Notes: generated from the letters alone by a model not told the origin. A DNA stretch of 64,000 bases from Hydrogenovibrio sp. 3SP14C1 (GCF_029625905.1 NZ_JARTLM010000004.1:62001-126000); one strand, 5' to 3'; positions 1 to 11,798 are shown, numbered from the stretch's first letter. Program-made: numbers and translations.

Positions 1-522
1 CAAGGCAAGCGTAATAAAAACAGCCAAATTGTTAAACAGTACCATCTTTACCGCTTTATTCTTTTATCCGAAGATGCGCAAAAAAAGCAACAACCGAGTT
101 CGACATTGGTTCAGCTAGCACAAAGCTTGACGAGTTTAGAGTCGTTCAAGCAACTCAATGAAAAATATTCGGATATTCCGGCCTCGGTGAATGCCAATGG
201 CAACTTAGGCTGGCAGACTGAAAAAGAAATGCAACCAGAATATTTTCAAGCAATTGCTAACATTCAACCCGGCCATGCGGCTAAGCCTTTTGCCACTGAA
301 AAAGGATGGGTAATCCTCTTCTTAGATGGTATTCGTAATCAAGACCTTTCCTTAAAGGATAAACGCAAGCAAGCCATGCAAACATTGCGCATGAAAAAGG
401 CGAATGAAACCTATGAGATCTGGTTACGCCGACTGAAAGATGAAGCTTTAATCGACATTCGACTAGATGATCCTGAAATCATGAAAAAGCAGCTGAGCCA
501 TGAAGAGTCTCTCTCAAATTAA
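1..522 (+). CDS. surA: SurA periplasmic chaperone/peptidyl-prolyl isomerase, C-terminal part (5' end outside window)
   Basis: The reading frame is open from base 1 to the TAA at 520-522, so the gene enters from the left. About 173 residues are visible. They resemble the second parvulin-type PPIase domain and C-terminal helix of SurA: a short segment with LGWQTEKEMQPEYF, then GHAAKPFATEKGWVILFLDG. In the family the protein assists folding of outer-membrane beta-barrels in the periplasm. The following pdxA-rsmA-apaH order is the classical gammaproteobacterial arrangement and supports the call. A TTG at 106 is an internal codon, not a start. Confidence 0.88.
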   Translation, partial: QGKRNKNSQIVKQYHLYRFILLSEDAQKKQQPSSTLVQLAQSLTSLESFKQLNEKYSDIPASVNANGNLGWQTEKEMQPEYFQAIANIQPGHAAKPFATEKGWVILFLDGIRNQDLSLKDKRKQAMQTLRMKKANETYEIWLRRLKDEALIDIRLDDPEIMKKQLSHEESLSN

Positions 523-564
523 GTATTCGCTGCCCATTAATTGAAGATAAGGAATTTTTTTACC

Positions 565-1545
565 ATGCATCGTCTAGTCATTACATCAGGTGAACCCGCT
601 GGCATTGGCCCGGAACAAGTCATTCAATTAGCTCAACAAAATTGGGATTATGAGTGGGTTGTGATTGCCAATAAAGTTCTGTTAGAAGAGCGGGCTGCTC
701 AGATAGGGCTTTCAATAAAACTAACAACATTCGACCCAACCCAACCGCCCAGTGCCAACCAAGCGGGTGAACTCAAAGTCATTGAAATTCCCTTGAATGC
801 CCGAGTTATTCCAGGTCAATTGGATGTAGAGAATGCGGAATATGTGCTTCAAATGCTCCATACGGCTATCGACTTGTGTCAAAACCAAACCTTTGATGCA
901 ATGGTTACTGGCCCGATCCATAAAGGCATTATCAACCAGGCAGGCTTAAAGTTTACTGGGCATACCGAATTACTGGCGGAAGCAACCCATACCGATCAAG
1001 TGGTGATGATGTTAGCTACACCAGGATTAAGAGTTCCTTTAGTGACCACTCACTTACCACTCAAAGAAATACCTGACGCCATTACCCCGCAACTGTTAGA
1101 AAGCGTTATTCGAATCCTGAATAAGAGCTTAACGCATGAATTTAATATCCCTTCTCCCAAAATCTTCGTCATGGGGTTAAACCCACATGCAGGGGAAGAT
1201 GGCCATTTAGGCCGAGAAGAAATTGAAACCATTACTCCTGTCATGGAAAAATTGCGATCTGAAGGCATGGATTTAGTGGGGCCTCTTCCTGCAGATACGA
1301 TTTTCAGTCCAAGCAATCTGGAAATAGGAGATGCGTTTTTAGCCATGTATCATGACCAAGGACTGCCCGTTTTAAAATACGTCGGCTTTGGCAATGCCGT
1401 GAACATTACACTAGGCCTACCTTTTATTCGAACATCAGTCGACCATGGGACGGCGCTTAACTTGGCCGGTACAGGCCAGGCTGATATTAATAGTTTTCAC
1501 TATGCACTCGATGTAGCAATTGAAATGACCGGAAAGGATACCTAA
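565..1545 (+). CDS. pdxA: 4-hydroxythreonine-4-phosphate dehydrogenase PdxA
   Basis: 326 residues, the usual size for PdxA, which oxidises and decarboxylates 4-phosphohydroxy-L-threonine in pyridoxal phosphate synthesis. Visible family features are ITSGEPAGIGPE at the N-terminus, TGHTELLAEAT in the middle, the signature GLNPHAGEDGHLGREE, and YHDQGLPVLKY. I chose the ATG at 565 because the family begins just before the TSGEPAGIGPE stretch and an AAGGA lies about 11 bases upstream. A TTG at 541 would add eight unconserved residues. It is 42 bases after surA and 5 bases before rsmA, consistent with one operon. Confidence 0.95.
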   Translation: MHRLVITSGEPAGIGPEQVIQLAQQNWDYEWVVIANKVLLEERAAQIGLSIKLTTFDPTQPPSANQAGELKVIEIPLNARVIPGQLDVENAEYVLQMLHTAIDLCQNQTFDAMVTGPIHKGIINQAGLKFTGHTELLAEATHTDQVVMMLATPGLRVPLVTTHLPLKEIPDAITPQLLESVIRILNKSLTHEFNIPSPKIFVMGLNPHAGEDGHLGREEIETITPVMEKLRSEGMDLVGPLPADTIFSPSNLEIGDAFLAMYHDQGLPVLKYVGFGNAVNITLGLPFIRTSVDHGTALNLAGTGQADINSFHYALDVAIEMTGKDT

Positions 1546-1550
1546 ACACG

Positions 1551-2345
1551 ATGGCAAAACATCAACACAAAAAACGGTTTGGGCAGAATTTCCTGAATAA
1601 TGACCGAGTCATTCAACAGATTATCGCCGCCATTGCGCCAAAATCAGATCAACATCTAGTAGAAATCGGCCCTGGAGAAGCAGCTTTAACCGGCCCTCTT
1701 TTAGATATTGTGCAAAAGCTGGATATTATTGAAATTGACAACGACTTGATCGCCCCCCTTACCCGACGGTTTGGACAGAACCCTGCTTTCAATCTTCATC
1801 ATACCGATGCGTTAACGTTTGACTACAGTCAGTTAATTGAAAAAGACAATGCCTATTTACGCATTGTTGGAAATTTACCTTACAACATTTCCAGCCCGCT
1901 GTTGTTTCACTTGTTAAAGTACGCACGCCATATCCAAGACATGCACTTCATGTTACAAAAAGAAGTGGTTGAGCGTATGACTGCTCAGCCAGGCATCAAG
2001 GCCTATGGTCGTCTCAGCGTTATGATTCAATACACGTGTGAAACAGAATACTTATTGACCGTAGGGCCTGAAAATTTCACCCCACCCCCCAAAGTGGACT
2101 CTGCTATTGTCCGTTTAAGACCTTTTCAGAAAAGACCTTTCCAGGCAATAGACGATAAAGATTTTGCCAAACTGGTCAAACAGGCTTTTTCACAAAAACG
2201 TAAAACCTTGCGAAATAACCTGAAAGGCTTCTTGAATGATGAACAAATAGAAGCTTGCGGCTTGAACCCTTCTGTACGAGCAGAAAAGGTATCTATTGAA
2301 TCGTTCGTTGCATTGGCGAATATCTATCATAAGGAACAGGCTTAA
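1551..2345 (+). CDS. rsmA: 16S rRNA dimethyladenosine transferase RsmA (KsgA)
   Basis: 264 residues. The family dimethylates the two adjacent adenines of the 16S helix 45 loop late in 30S assembly. The N-terminus KKRFGQNFL is typical. The SAM-binding motif VEIGPGEAALT lies near residue 37 and the catalytic motif NLPYNISSPLL near residue 107. The C-terminal part has VDSAIVRL and FSQKRKTLRNNL, both characteristic of KsgA. It starts 5 bases after pdxA and is followed by apaH after 4 bases, so the genes are probably co-transcribed. Confidence 0.96.
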   Translation: MAKHQHKKRFGQNFLNNDRVIQQIIAAIAPKSDQHLVEIGPGEAALTGPLLDIVQKLDIIEIDNDLIAPLTRRFGQNPAFNLHHTDALTFDYSQLIEKDNAYLRIVGNLPYNISSPLLFHLLKYARHIQDMHFMLQKEVVERMTAQPGIKAYGRLSVMIQYTCETEYLLTVGPENFTPPPKVDSAIVRLRPFQKRPFQAIDDKDFAKLVKQAFSQKRKTLRNNLKGFLNDEQIEACGLNPSVRAEKVSIESFVALANIYHKEQA

Positions 2346-2349
2346 TACT

Positions 2350-3201
2350 ATGGCAAACTATGTTATTGGAGATTTACAAGGCTGCTTTGATGAGCTTCAA
2401 GCTTTATTAACGCAACTCCAATACAATGAAAATACCGATTTTTTATGGTTTGCAGGAGATATCGTCAATCGAGGTCCTAAATCACTCGCTTGCCTAGAGT
2501 TTGTCAAACAGCTGCAAGAACAAGATAAAGCACAAATGGTGTTAGGAAACCATGATTTCCATTTACTCGCAGCTTATGCTGGATTAGAAACGTATGTATC
2601 TAAATCGGATACGCTGACTGATATTCTACAAGCCCCCAATTCAGAAGAGTTAATCAACTGGCTAAGACACCAGCCCCTAATGATTAAACATGACTTTTTA
2701 CCTATCGCGATGGTTCATGCAGGCATTCCACCGCAATGGTCGATCACCGAAGCATTAGAGCGTGCCGCAGAGGTTGAAACAGTCTTACAGTCCGATTCAT
2801 GGCAAGATGCCATTAAACATCATTTATTTGGCTCTGATGCGAAACAGTGGTCAGATACACTGGATGGTTGGGAACGCGTCCGTTATATTGTGAATGCTTT
2901 TGCTCGTATGCGATACTGTAACAGTAAAGGAAAATTAGACTTTAAACAAAAAATGTCTCCCAAGCCAAATGACCAAACGAAATACCAACCGTGGTTCAGC
3001 CACCCGAATCGACAAAACAAAGATTATGAAATTTTTTTTGGACACTGGTCAACTTTAGGCGCATTAGATGCTTACAATATCCATTCAACTGATACCGGCT
3101 GTTTATGGGGGGGGGAATTAACCGCTTATTGCTTAGAAGACAATACCCGTCACACGCTAAAATGTAAGATGAACTGCACACCTAAAAAAGGGTCTAAGTA
3201 A
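2350..3201 (+). CDS. apaH: Symmetrical diadenosine tetraphosphatase ApaH
   Basis: 283 residues of the calcineurin-like phosphoesterase family, which splits Ap4A into two ADP. The three metal-site blocks are clear: GDLQGCFDEL from residue 7, GDIVNRGP near 37 and GNHDFHLLA near 66, plus VHAGIPPQW further on. The ATG at 2350 starts directly at MANYVIGDLQG; an upstream in-frame codon at 2296 would overlap rsmA and add unconserved sequence. It is 4 bases after rsmA, in the standard surA-pdxA-rsmA-apaH order. Confidence 0.96.
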   Translation: MANYVIGDLQGCFDELQALLTQLQYNENTDFLWFAGDIVNRGPKSLACLEFVKQLQEQDKAQMVLGNHDFHLLAAYAGLETYVSKSDTLTDILQAPNSEELINWLRHQPLMIKHDFLPIAMVHAGIPPQWSITEALERAAEVETVLQSDSWQDAIKHHLFGSDAKQWSDTLDGWERVRYIVNAFARMRYCNSKGKLDFKQKMSPKPNDQTKYQPWFSHPNRQNKDYEIFFGHWSTLGALDAYNIHSTDTGCLWGGELTAYCLEDNTRHTLKCKMNCTPKKGSK

Positions 3202-3204
3202 ATT

Positions 3205-3801
3205 ATGGCAGATAAAACAAACGACCAAGATGAAGCGCTTCAAGAAGATATTCCACTTGAACCACAAACCCCAACAGCAGAAGAAATGTTGGAACGACTA
3301 CATGCTGTCGATGTGGACGATTTTGATATAGAACAGCGCACTAATGAATTAAAAGGCAACAATGCATGGTTGTTTGTCTTGACCATGCCCGTGACCGCCA
3401 TCCTTTTGGTTATCTTTACCTTATTAGGGACTTTTCTGACGGATCATTTTATTATCAGCTTTATTCTATCGGCAGGCATCTTATTTGTTATTGGTAAAAT
3501 GATTGATCAATATGAACAAAAGTTCAAATACCAAGCCCGGCTTGATATTATGCGACGCATTAAAGAAACTGAAACAGAAGAAGGACTCATTCCGCATTTT
3601 CGTGATTTCCTGCCGAAAAAATACCGCCATCTTTGGCAAAGTTTGAAAAAACAGAACTACATGTATATTGATCAATATATTGCGGCTTTGACCTTGTTAC
3701 AACAACGATTGGACGATGAGAAATTTATCCGAGTCTGGCGTTTGAAATATCCTGAAACCGCCCCAGAAGAAGATGATGATGAATTCATGGAAAGAAAATA
3801 G
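3205..3801 (+). CDS. Small membrane protein of unknown function
   Basis: 198 residues that I do not recognise. The N-terminal 50 residues are acidic and look disordered. Two hydrophobic segments follow at about 54-76 and 80-97, then a charged, probably cytoplasmic C-terminal half ending in an acidic EEDDDEF stretch. The gene starts 3 bases after apaH, so it is likely the last gene of the surA operon. Nothing in the sequence points to a reaction. It converges with the merR-like gene downstream. Confidence 0.7.
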   Translation: MADKTNDQDEALQEDIPLEPQTPTAEEMLERLHAVDVDDFDIEQRTNELKGNNAWLFVLTMPVTAILLVIFTLLGTFLTDHFIISFILSAGILFVIGKMIDQYEQKFKYQARLDIMRRIKETETEEGLIPHFRDFLPKKYRHLWQSLKKQNYMYIDQYIAALTLLQQRLDDEKFIRVWRLKYPETAPEEDDDEFMERK

Positions 3802-3818
3802 ACGAACACCGTCTTAAG
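3798..3818. terminator. Weak hairpin between convergent genes
   Basis: AGACG-AACAC-CGTCT forms a 5-bp stem at 3800-3814. It lies between two converging genes and overlaps the stop of the upstream one. T-rich tracts are short, so a terminator role is uncertain. Confidence 0.3.
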
Positions 3819-3832
3819 GTTTTAAAAAAAAT

Positions 3833-4222
3833 TTAATACCGCTGGCTGATATAGGTTTGAAATTCATTTAGTTCTGAACGAATTTGACGTAGCGTCTTTA
3901 AAGCCCCTTCTGATTCAGTGGCGGCTGTATCCTCCACCACTCCATCTGCTTTATTCAAGCGTGCTTTCGCACCAGGAATGGTAAAGCCCTGTTCATGCAA
4001 CAAGGATTTTATTTCAAAGACCAACTGTACATCGCGCTTCTGATAATACCGTCTACCACGCCGTTTATTTGGCTGGAGCTGCGGAAAAACCTGTTCCCAA
4101 TAGCGCAACACATGAGATTTTAATTGGCAAAACTCACTGACTTCGCCGATAGTAAAATATTTTTTATCCGGCAAATCAATTTCTAACTGCTTTTGAGAAT
4201 CAAAAGATTTAGGCTGTACCAT
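3833..4222 (-). CDS. MerR-family transcriptional regulator (the one normally next to ihfA)
   Basis: About 129 residues with an N-terminal winged HTH of MerR type: [22 protein letters not shown] near residues 22-43, followed by [22 protein letters not shown]. The C-terminal half is short and has no metal-binding cysteine pattern, so the effector is unknown. The ATG at 4222 lies inside the last codons of ihfA (14-base overlap), which suggests translational coupling. An upstream TTG at 4231 is possible but less likely. The same small MerR gene follows ihfA in many gammaproteobacteria. Confidence 0.85.
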   Translation of the reverse strand: MVQPKSFDSQKQLEIDLPDKKYFTIGEVSEFCQLKSHVLRYWEQVFPQLQPNKRRGRRYYQKRDVQLVFEIKSLLHEQGFTIPGAKARLNKADGVVEDTAATESEGALKTLRQIRSELNEFQTYISQRY

Positions 4223-4502
4223 AGTTATCAATTTGAGCTCGTAGTTTTTGTCCAGGCTTAAATGTTACCACTCTTCGAGCAGAAATGGGAACATCTTCTC
4301 CCGTTCTAGGATTTCTTCCTGGACGGGCACTCTTATCTTTCAGTTCGAAATTGCCAAAACCAGAAAGCTTGATTTGCTCCCCTTTGACCAGTACTTCAGA
4401 CATTTCATCGTAAAATTGTTCAACCAATTCTTTCGATTCGCGCTTATTAAAACCAAATTTATCAGACAAGGTTTCTGCAATATCTGCTTTCGTTAATGCC
4501 AT
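4209..4502 (-). CDS. ihfA: Integration host factor alpha subunit
   Basis: 97 residues, the normal IHF-alpha length. It has the HU/IHF fold with [10 protein letters not shown] and the DNA-bending beta-arm signature [18 protein letters not shown] is a heterodimer with IhfB that bends DNA at specific sites. The start [10 protein letters not shown] at 4502 is preceded by an AGGGAAG ribosome-binding site. Upstream codons to 4565 are open but would add 21 unconserved residues. It sits 72 bases after pheT, the conserved position. Confidence 0.96.
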   Translation of the reverse strand: MALTKADIAETLSDKFGFNKRESKELVEQFYDEMSEVLVKGEQIKLSGFGNFELKDKSARPGRNPRTGEDVPISARRVVTFKPGQKLRAQIDNYGTA

Positions 4503-4574
4503 GTGACTTCCCTTTTCTCTTATTCTTTTTTCATTAAACTTAGAATCAAGTACCGCTAAAAGCAAGCGTGTTAT

Positions 4575-6956
4575 TTAACGTAATTCCGCTTTAACACGCT
4601 CTTTTGCGTTTAAGATAACCTGATCAACGAGTTGATCGACTTCTTCATCTTGCAAGGTGCGATCCTGGTGTTGGATCTTAAGCGTCAACGCAATGCTTTT
4701 TTGCGCCTCATCAATCCCTTCACCTTGATAGATATCAAAAACCTCAACCACATTTAAAATATCGGACTGGACGTTGTTGATCGCATCTAATAATGCTTGA
4801 ACCGGTAGCGTAGCATCCACAACAAAAGCCAAATCTCTTTGCACTTCTGGAAATTTGGATATAGGTTGAGCAGCCGGCACCTTTGTTTCCATAATGGTTG
4901 CCAGGTCCATTTGGAACAAATAAACTTTGCCTGAAACGCCGGCAGATTTAACCAGGCCTGGGTGTAGTTGCCCCATTAAACCAACCGTCTTACCATTCAA
5001 CACCAATGCTGCAGATTGTCCAGGATGGAAAATCGTAAATTCACACGCTTCAAACCGCACTTTGTCTTGAACATGGCTCATCGCCAACAAGGTTTCCACA
5101 TCCCCCTTTAAATCATAAAAATCAACCGGACGGTTTTCACCAGACCAGTTCGCAGGATTTAAGTCTCCGACAATCGCGCCGCCAATCATTGGCGTTTGCT
5201 GTGTCTGTTCATTGTGGCGAGTAAACACTAAACCTGATTCAAAAATACGAATTCGGCTTTGCTGGCGTTTCTGGTTATAAGAAATGGTTTGTAAAAGCCC
5301 CGGGAACAATGTAGTTCTCATGGCTTTCATATCATCCGAAATCGGGTTCTGTAAACAAATATGTGGGATTTCAGGCACCATTTTCTGTTGCAGCTTCTCT
5401 TCTACAAATGAGTAAGTGATCACTTCATGGAACCCACGATTGACTAAGGCTTTACGGACCAAATACAATTCTTGCTCAGACTCAGGTAAAGTCGGCAAGC
5501 GCATCGGAGCCTGAACTTCCGTTTCAGGTAAATTGTTATACCCAAACACACGGCCAACTTCTTCAATCAAGTCTGCCTCAATTTCCATATCAAAACGATA
5601 TGTTGGCGCAGTCAAAGCCCAACCGGAAGCATTTTTTTCTATACTAAAATGTAATCGTTCGAAAATACCTTCAACTTCTGCATCATCGATCTCAACACCT
5701 AATAACTTAACAATCCGCTCAGGGCGCAACTGAATCGCTTTCGGCTGATGCAGTCCTAATTCATTGGTGGCTGAGACGATATTTGAAATACGCCCACCCG
5801 CAATCTCGCTAAATAATTGCAAAGCACGTTCAAGCGCTTTTTCAGGTAAGAAAGCATCTACACCTCTTTCAAAGCGGTGAGAAGAATCCGTATGCAAACC
5901 GTATTGACGTGCTTTACCAATAATATTCAAAGGGGCAAAGTGCGCGCACTCAAAAAAGAGTCGAGAGGTGGTATCAGAAACCGCAGAATCCAACCCGCCC
6001 ATAATACCGGCTAACGCTACCGGACCATTATCATCGGCAATCACTAACGTATCAGCTGTCAAAGACAGTTCTTTTTCCTCCAAAGTCATCAGCTTTTCGT
6101 CAGGGCGAGCCATTCGAACTTGAATGTTGCCTTTTAACTTATCTGCATCAAACGCATGCATTGGTTGCCCTAGCTCCAACATCACATAGTTAGTGATATC
6201 AACTGTTAGATTTTTAGGAGAAACACCAGCTCTTTCGAGGCGCTGCTTCATCCATATAGGTGTCTGTGCAAAAGTATTGTAATCCTCAACAATACACCCT
6301 AAATATTTAGGACAAGCATGCGCATCCGCTATATCAATCACTTGAGGGCAATCACCAGATTTATCCGTAATGACATTCTCAAAAGGTTGTTTAAACGCAA
6401 CATGACCAATGGCAGCAACATCTCTAGCCACCCCCGCAATGCTCAAACAATCAGCACGGTTTGGCGTTAAATCGACATCAATTACTTGATCATTTAAATC
6501 TAAATATTCGCGTAAATCGGTTCCGACAGGGGCATCATCCGGCAAAACATGCAAACCATCGACACCATCATCCGGCAGTCCTAGCTCATTTGCACCACAT
6601 AGCATGCCGTTTGAAGGCACTCCGCGCAACTTGGCTTTCTTAATTTTAAAATCACCTGGCAATACCGCACCCACTGTTGCGCAACACGCTTTCATACCAG
6701 CGACAACATTTTTTGCGCCACACACAATTTGAACGGGCTCATCTGCACCGATATCCACTTGAGTGACATTCAACTTGTCAGCGTCAGGATGCTTTTCAAC
6801 TGAAATGACTTTTGCGACCACGACATGGGTAAAGGCAGGCGCAACAGGCTCAATCCCGTCAACTTCCAAGCCCGCTAAACTCAATTCTTCTGCTAAGGTG
6901 TTTGTATCCCACTCAGGATTCACCCATTCTCTTAACCAACTTTCACTTACTTTCAT
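4575..6956 (-). CDS. pheT: Phenylalanyl-tRNA synthetase beta subunit
   Basis: 793 residues. The N-terminal EMAP/OB tRNA-binding domain spans about residues 40-150, followed by the B3/B4 editing domain, the B5 domain, the inactive synthetase-like core and a C-terminal ferredoxin-like anticodon-binding domain ([13 protein letters not shown] onward). Together with PheS it forms the alpha2-beta2 enzyme charging tRNA-Phe. It is 24 bases from pheS, and the spacer contains the palindrome CCAGGCCTGG; a second copy lies within this coding sequence at 4952-4961, read as HPGLV. Confidence 0.97.
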   Translation of the reverse strand: MKVSESWLREWVNPEWDTNTLAEELSLAGLEVDGIEPVAPAFTHVVVAKVISVEKHPDADKLNVTQVDIGADEPVQIVCGAKNVVAGMKACCATVGAVLPGDFKIKKAKLRGVPSNGMLCGANELGLPDDGVDGLHVLPDDAPVGTDLREYLDLNDQVIDVDLTPNRADCLSIAGVARDVAAIGHVAFKQPFENVITDKSGDCPQVIDIADAHACPKYLGCIVEDYNTFAQTPIWMKQRLERAGVSPKNLTVDITNYVMLELGQPMHAFDADKLKGNIQVRMARPDEKLMTLEEKELSLTADTLVIADDNGPVALAGIMGGLDSAVSDTTSRLFFECAHFAPLNIIGKARQYGLHTDSSHRFERGVDAFLPEKALERALQLFSEIAGGRISNIVSATNELGLHQPKAIQLRPERIVKLLGVEIDDAEVEGIFERLHFSIEKNASGWALTAPTYRFDMEIEADLIEEVGRVFGYNNLPETEVQAPMRLPTLPESEQELYLVRKALVNRGFHEVITYSFVEEKLQQKMVPEIPHICLQNPISDDMKAMRTTLFPGLLQTISYNQKRQQSRIRIFESGLVFTRHNEQTQQTPMIGGAIVGDLNPANWSGENRPVDFYDLKGDVETLLAMSHVQDKVRFEACEFTIFHPGQSAALVLNGKTVGLMGQLHPGLVKSAGVSGKVYLFQMDLATIMETKVPAAQPISKFPEVQRDLAFVVDATLPVQALLDAINNVQSDILNVVEVFDIYQGEGIDEAQKSIALTLKIQHQDRTLQDEEVDQLVDQVILNAKERVKAELR
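4952..4961. repeat. CCAGGCCTGG palindrome inside pheT
   Basis: Exact 10-bp palindrome, one of seven in the window; here it is coding (P-G-L frame). Confidence 0.8.
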
Positions 6957-6967
6957 ATTTTATCTCG

Positions 6968-6977
6968 CCAGGCCTGG
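6968..6977. repeat. CCAGGCCTGG palindrome between pheS and pheT
   Basis: Exact 10-bp palindrome filling much of the 24-base intercistronic gap. It has no adjacent T-run, so it is not an obvious terminator. Confidence 0.8.
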
Positions 6978-6980
6978 TAA

Positions 6981-8254
<1,274 letters not shown>

Positions 8255-8611
8255 CTATGCTAATGCTGCCTTTGCTTTTTCTACAATTGTAGAGAATGCA
8301 GCTGCGTCATGAACAGCGATATCAGATAAAACTTTACGATCCACTTCAACACCAGCTTTATTCAAACCAGAAATGAAACGGCTATATGTCATACCATTTA
8401 GACGTGCTGCCGCATTAATACGTGCAATCCATAGACGACGGAATTGACGTTTTTTGTTACGACGGTCACGATAAGCATATTGACCAGCTTTGATTACAGC
8501 TTGCTTAGCTACACGGAAAATCTTTTTACGAGCTCCGTAATACCCTTTTGCTTGCTTTAATACTTTGTTATGTCTTTTGCGTGCAATTACGCCTCTTTTT
8601 ACTCTTGCCAT
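8255..8611 (-). CDS. rplT: 50S ribosomal protein L20
   Basis: 118 residues, very basic, with [26 protein letters not shown] at the N-terminus (shown here only by its start MARVKRGV) and the conserved [17 protein letters not shown]20 is an early 50S assembly protein and, in E. coli, the translational repressor of the rpmI-rplT unit. It lies 12 bases after rpmI. Confidence 0.97.
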   Translation of the reverse strand: MARVKRGVIARKRHNKVLKQAKGYYGARKKIFRVAKQAVIKAGQYAYRDRRNKKRQFRRLWIARINAAARLNGMTYSRFISGLNKAGVEVDRKVLSDIAVHDAAAFSTIVEKAKAALA

Positions 8612-8623
8612 CAGTCAATCTCC

Positions 8624-8821
8624 TTACGCGTATGGAAGCATGCGGCGAACCATTGCCACATCGTTATCATGAATCATGCTTGCAGCACGTAAATGACGCT
8701 TACGCTTAGTTGATTTCTTGGTCAAGATATGACGAAGATGCGATTGCTTACACTTAAAACGGCCTGAACCGGTTTTTTTAAAGCGCTTTTGAGCACTTTT
8801 ATTTGTTTTCATCTTAGGCAT
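8624..8821 (-). CDS. rpmI: 50S ribosomal protein L35
   Basis: 65 residues, very basic, with the family pattern [30 protein letters not shown] and VRRMLPYA. It is in the conserved infC-rpmI-rplT order. A 224-base gap separates it from infC, longer than needed and a possible site for L20 autoregulation. Confidence 0.97.
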   Translation of the reverse strand: MPKMKTNKSAQKRFKKTGSGRFKCKQSHLRHILTKKSTKRKRHLRAASMIHDNDVAMVRRMLPYA

Positions 8822-9045
8822 TGCTAAAACTCCATTCCAGATAACCCCAGTCTCCCGAGATTATCATCAGTTTTGACGATGTCTTAAATCAACACGATTT
8901 AAAACGCTTAACAATAAACAGCACTGAAGAGCTGCACCGGTAATGACTTTTTCAAGACCACCCCAGTTATTGTTTTTTCCCTTTTTTACTTGAGGGTCAA
9001 GATTCTAAAAGGCAGTTTTGTAATCAAAACTCTCTTTATTGAAAT
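8822..9045 (-). promoter_or_regulatory. infC-rpmI spacer, candidate L20 regulatory leader
   Basis: There is no gene in these 224 bases. On the - strand it holds two copies of ACTGGGGT (about 8844-8851 and 8963-8970) and a small inverted repeat CAGC-TCTTCAGT-GCTG. In E. coli, L20 represses rpmI-rplT through a structured region between infC and rpmI. The position here matches, but I could not fold it. Confidence 0.35.
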
Positions 9046-9600
9046 TTATTGTTTTTTGATTGGCGCAACCATCATTTGAAGTTGACGCCCTTCCATCTTC
9101 GGCATTTGCTCAACAGTCGCAACTTCCTGAATGTCATCACGTACTCGTTCTAACATTTTCATACCCAGTTCTTTATGCGTGATTTCACGCCCTCTAAACC
9201 AGATAGTGACCTTAACGCGATCGCCATTTTCCAAGAACTTCATTAGATTACGCATCTTAACATCGTAATCACCCTGCTCAGTTCCTGGACGGAATTTAAC
9301 TTCTTTTACCTGAACCTGTTTTTGTTTTTTCTTCGCTTCATGTTTCTTTTTTTGCTGTTGGTAAACATATTTACCATAGTCCATAATGCGACAAACAGGT
9401 GGGCTAGACTTTGCAGAGATTTCAACTAAGTCCAACTCGGCTTCTTTCGCGACGTCTAAGGCCTCTTCAATTGAAACAACCCCTCTTTGCTCTCCGTCCG
9501 CATCAATTAAGCGAACTTCTTTAGCAGAAATATTTCCGTTGATATTATCCTTAGGTGCTTCTGGTTGTTGCGGTCTTCCACGACCTCTTCTAACTGCGAT
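9046..9600 (-). CDS. infC: Translation initiation factor IF-3, ATC start codon
   Basis: 184 residues when started at the ATC at 9598-9600. The N-terminal domain has [18 protein letters not shown] and [15 protein letters not shown]; the C-terminal domain has [17 protein letters not shown] and ends in [10 protein letters not shown]3 binds the 30S subunit and checks start-codon choice. An AGGAG (9609-9613) lies 8 bases before the ATC, and an in-frame TAA at 9616-9618 leaves no ATG, GTG or TTG upstream. The first ATG, at 9435, would remove 55 conserved residues. Non-AUG starts (usually AUU) are the known basis of IF3 autoregulation. Confidence 0.93.
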   Translation of the reverse strand: MAVRRGRGRPQQPEAPKDNINGNISAKEVRLIDADGEQRGVVSIEEALDVAKEAELDLVEISAKSSPPVCRIMDYGKYVYQQQKKKHEAKKKQKQVQVKEVKFRPGTEQGDYDVKMRNLMKFLENGDRVKVTIWFRGREITHKELGMKMLERVRDDIQEVATVEQMPKMEGRQLQMMVAPIKKQ

Positions 9601-9626
9601 AGCTTTATCTCCTGATTAATAAAAAA

Positions 9627-11555
9627 CTATGATTCAACAATACGACCCAAATGGGAAATGTCCTCAGACAGTAAATCGATCAATTCTTCAAATGAGAAGC
9701 TGCCTAAGTTTTCACCCCCACGGGCTCGTACATTCACGGTACCATTTTCCATTTCTTGGTCACCGACGACTAAAATGTATGGCACACGCTGTAAAGTATG
9801 TTCGCGAATTTTAAACCCAACCTTCTCATTTCTCAAGTCCGATTCAACTCTAAACCCCTGTTTTTTCAATTTTTTAGCGAATTCGGCAACATATTCGTTA
9901 TGCACATCGGCAATCGATGCAATAACAAGTTGAGTCGGCGCTAACCAAGTCGGGAACTTTCCTTCGTAATGCTCAACCAGAATACCGACAAATCTTTCCA
10001 ATGATCCCAGAATCGCTCGGTGAATCATTACAGGATGATGTTTTTCATTATCGGCTCCAATATAAACCGCATTCAAACGCTCTTCTTGCGTCATCGAGAA
10101 GTCTAGCTGGATCGTGCCACACTGCCAAACTCGACCAATACAGTCTTTTAATTGAAACTCGATTTTAGGGCCATAAAACGCCCCTTCGCCTGGCTGCAAC
10201 GCATATTCTAAATTTGCGTCTTTTAATGTCTGCTCAAGCGCTTCTTCTGCCAAATCCCAAACATCATCTTCCCCCACGCGCTGTTCAGGACGTGTTGAGA
10301 ATTTCACTTGAATATTATCAAACCCGAAATCAGCATAAGTGTTAAAAACAAGATCAATACACGCTTGAACTTCTTCTTTAATTTGTTCTGGTGTACAGAA
10401 AATATGCGCATCATCTTGCGTAAATGACCGCACACGCATCAAACCATGCAAAGTTCCGGACGGTTCATTTCTGTGCACCAAACCAAACTCAGCCAAACGA
10501 ATCGGCAGATCACGGTAACTACTCAAGTTATGGTTATACACCTGAATATGCCCCGGACAGTTCATTGGCTTAACGGCATAATCACGGTTTTCTGTTTCCG
10601 TGGTAAACATATTGTCTTTGAACTTATCCCAGTGGCCTGATTTTTCCCATAAAGTACGGTCCATAATTAACGGCGTACGAATTTCCTGGTAATCATTCTC
10701 TACCAACTGCTGACGCATATAGTTTTCAACCACACGATACAGTGTTGACCCTTTAGGATGCCAAAATGCCATTCCAGGCGCCAATTCATCAACATGAAAC
10801 AAATCCAACTGCTTCCCTAGCTTACGATGGTCACGCTTTTCAGCTTCTTCCATCATATGCAAGTAATCTTTTAATTCTTGTTTGTCTGCAAATGCGACAC
10901 CGTAGATACGTTGTAGCATTTTATTATCTGAGCTGCCGCGCCAATAAGCACCAGCCACATGCGTCAATTTAAAGGCTTTAATAAAACCCATATGAGGCAC
11001 ATGTGGGCCACGACACATATCAATGTATTCTTGATGATGATACAAACCAAATGCTGTTTCATCTGGCATGTCTTCAATCAACTCAATCTTATAGTCTTCC
11101 TGGCGTTCTTTGAAAGTAGCTAATGCTTCAGCTCGTGGCGTCATTTCTTTAATGACTTCATATTTTGTTTTCGCAAGCTCTTTCATGCGTTGTTCGATTT
11201 TTTTCAAATCTTCCGGGGTAATCTTCTCTTCCAGGTCGATATCGTAGTAAAAACCATTTTCAACGACAGGTCCAATCGCCATTTTGGCTGCTGGGTAAAG
11301 CTGTTTCAGCGCATGACCGAGCAAATGCGCACACGAGTGGCGCATAATATGTAAGCCATCTTCATCTTTCAGCGTAATAAGCTGTAATTCAGCATCATCC
11401 GTAATTAAATCACTCGCATCTTTTAATTGACCATTCACACGACCGGCGATCGTTGCTTTGGCCAATCCTGCTCCGATATCGGAAGCAACTTGCATGACAG
11501 TAACGGCATCTTCAAACGCTCTTTTCGAGCCATCCGGCAAGGTAATGATAGGCAT
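9627..11555 (-). CDS. thrS: Threonyl-tRNA synthetase
   Basis: 642 residues, the full length. An N-terminal TGS domain (1-60) is followed by the editing domain with [11 protein letters not shown] near residue 73, the class II catalytic core with the zinc-ligand motif [10 protein letters not shown] and the following LVHRNEPSG, and the C-terminal anticodon-binding domain. It precedes infC by 26 bases in the conserved thrS-infC-rpmI-rplT order. A promoter-like site lies about 130 bases upstream, leaving a leader with a small hairpin around GGCATTAAATGCC. Confidence 0.97.
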   Translation of the reverse strand: MPIITLPDGSKRAFEDAVTVMQVASDIGAGLAKATIAGRVNGQLKDASDLITDDAELQLITLKDEDGLHIMRHSCAHLLGHALKQLYPAAKMAIGPVVENGFYYDIDLEEKITPEDLKKIEQRMKELAKTKYEVIKEMTPRAEALATFKERQEDYKIELIEDMPDETAFGLYHHQEYIDMCRGPHVPHMGFIKAFKLTHVAGAYWRGSSDNKMLQRIYGVAFADKQELKDYLHMMEEAEKRDHRKLGKQLDLFHVDELAPGMAFWHPKGSTLYRVVENYMRQQLVENDYQEIRTPLIMDRTLWEKSGHWDKFKDNMFTTETENRDYAVKPMNCPGHIQVYNHNLSSYRDLPIRLAEFGLVHRNEPSGTLHGLMRVRSFTQDDAHIFCTPEQIKEEVQACIDLVFNTYADFGFDNIQVKFSTRPEQRVGEDDVWDLAEEALEQTLKDANLEYALQPGEGAFYGPKIEFQLKDCIGRVWQCGTIQLDFSMTQEERLNAVYIGADNEKHHPVMIHRAILGSLERFVGILVEHYEGKFPTWLAPTQLVIASIADVHNEYVAEFAKKLKKQGFRVESDLRNEKVGFKIREHTLQRVPYILVVGDQEMENGTVNVRARGGENLGSFSFEELIDLLSEDISHLGRIVES

Positions 11556-11687
11556 ATGATTTAACTACTCTTTATATCTTTAAACAGGTTTAAACAAAAC
11601 TCAAAGAGGCATTTAATGCCTTGAGCTCTCTCAGCGACAGGCAGCCTTTGTAAGGCCACGGCGATCAACTTTTTCACGAAGCAAAAA

Positions 11688-11696
11688 ATTATAGCA
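11688..11696 (-). promoter_or_regulatory. Extended -10 promoter for thrS operon
   Basis: The - strand reads TGCTATAAT, a perfect -10 hexamer with the extended TG. No good -35 is visible, as expected for extended -10 promoters. The transcript would carry a leader of about 125 bases before thrS. Confidence 0.55.
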
Positions 11697-11798
11697 TAAC
11701 AGCCCAATAATAATTTAATTTTATTAGGCTATTTAAGCGGCCTTATTAAGCTTTTTATCGATAGGTTTACTTGGCTTATCAACACGTTATTAGAAAGG

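Noticed and set aside
106..522. A separate small gene starting at TTG 106
   Set aside because: The frame is open to base 1 and the protein matches SurA throughout, so this is the end of a truncated surA.
9046..9435. Short infC starting at ATG 9435
   Set aside because: It would lack 55 residues of the conserved N-terminal domain, which is encoded in frame upstream.
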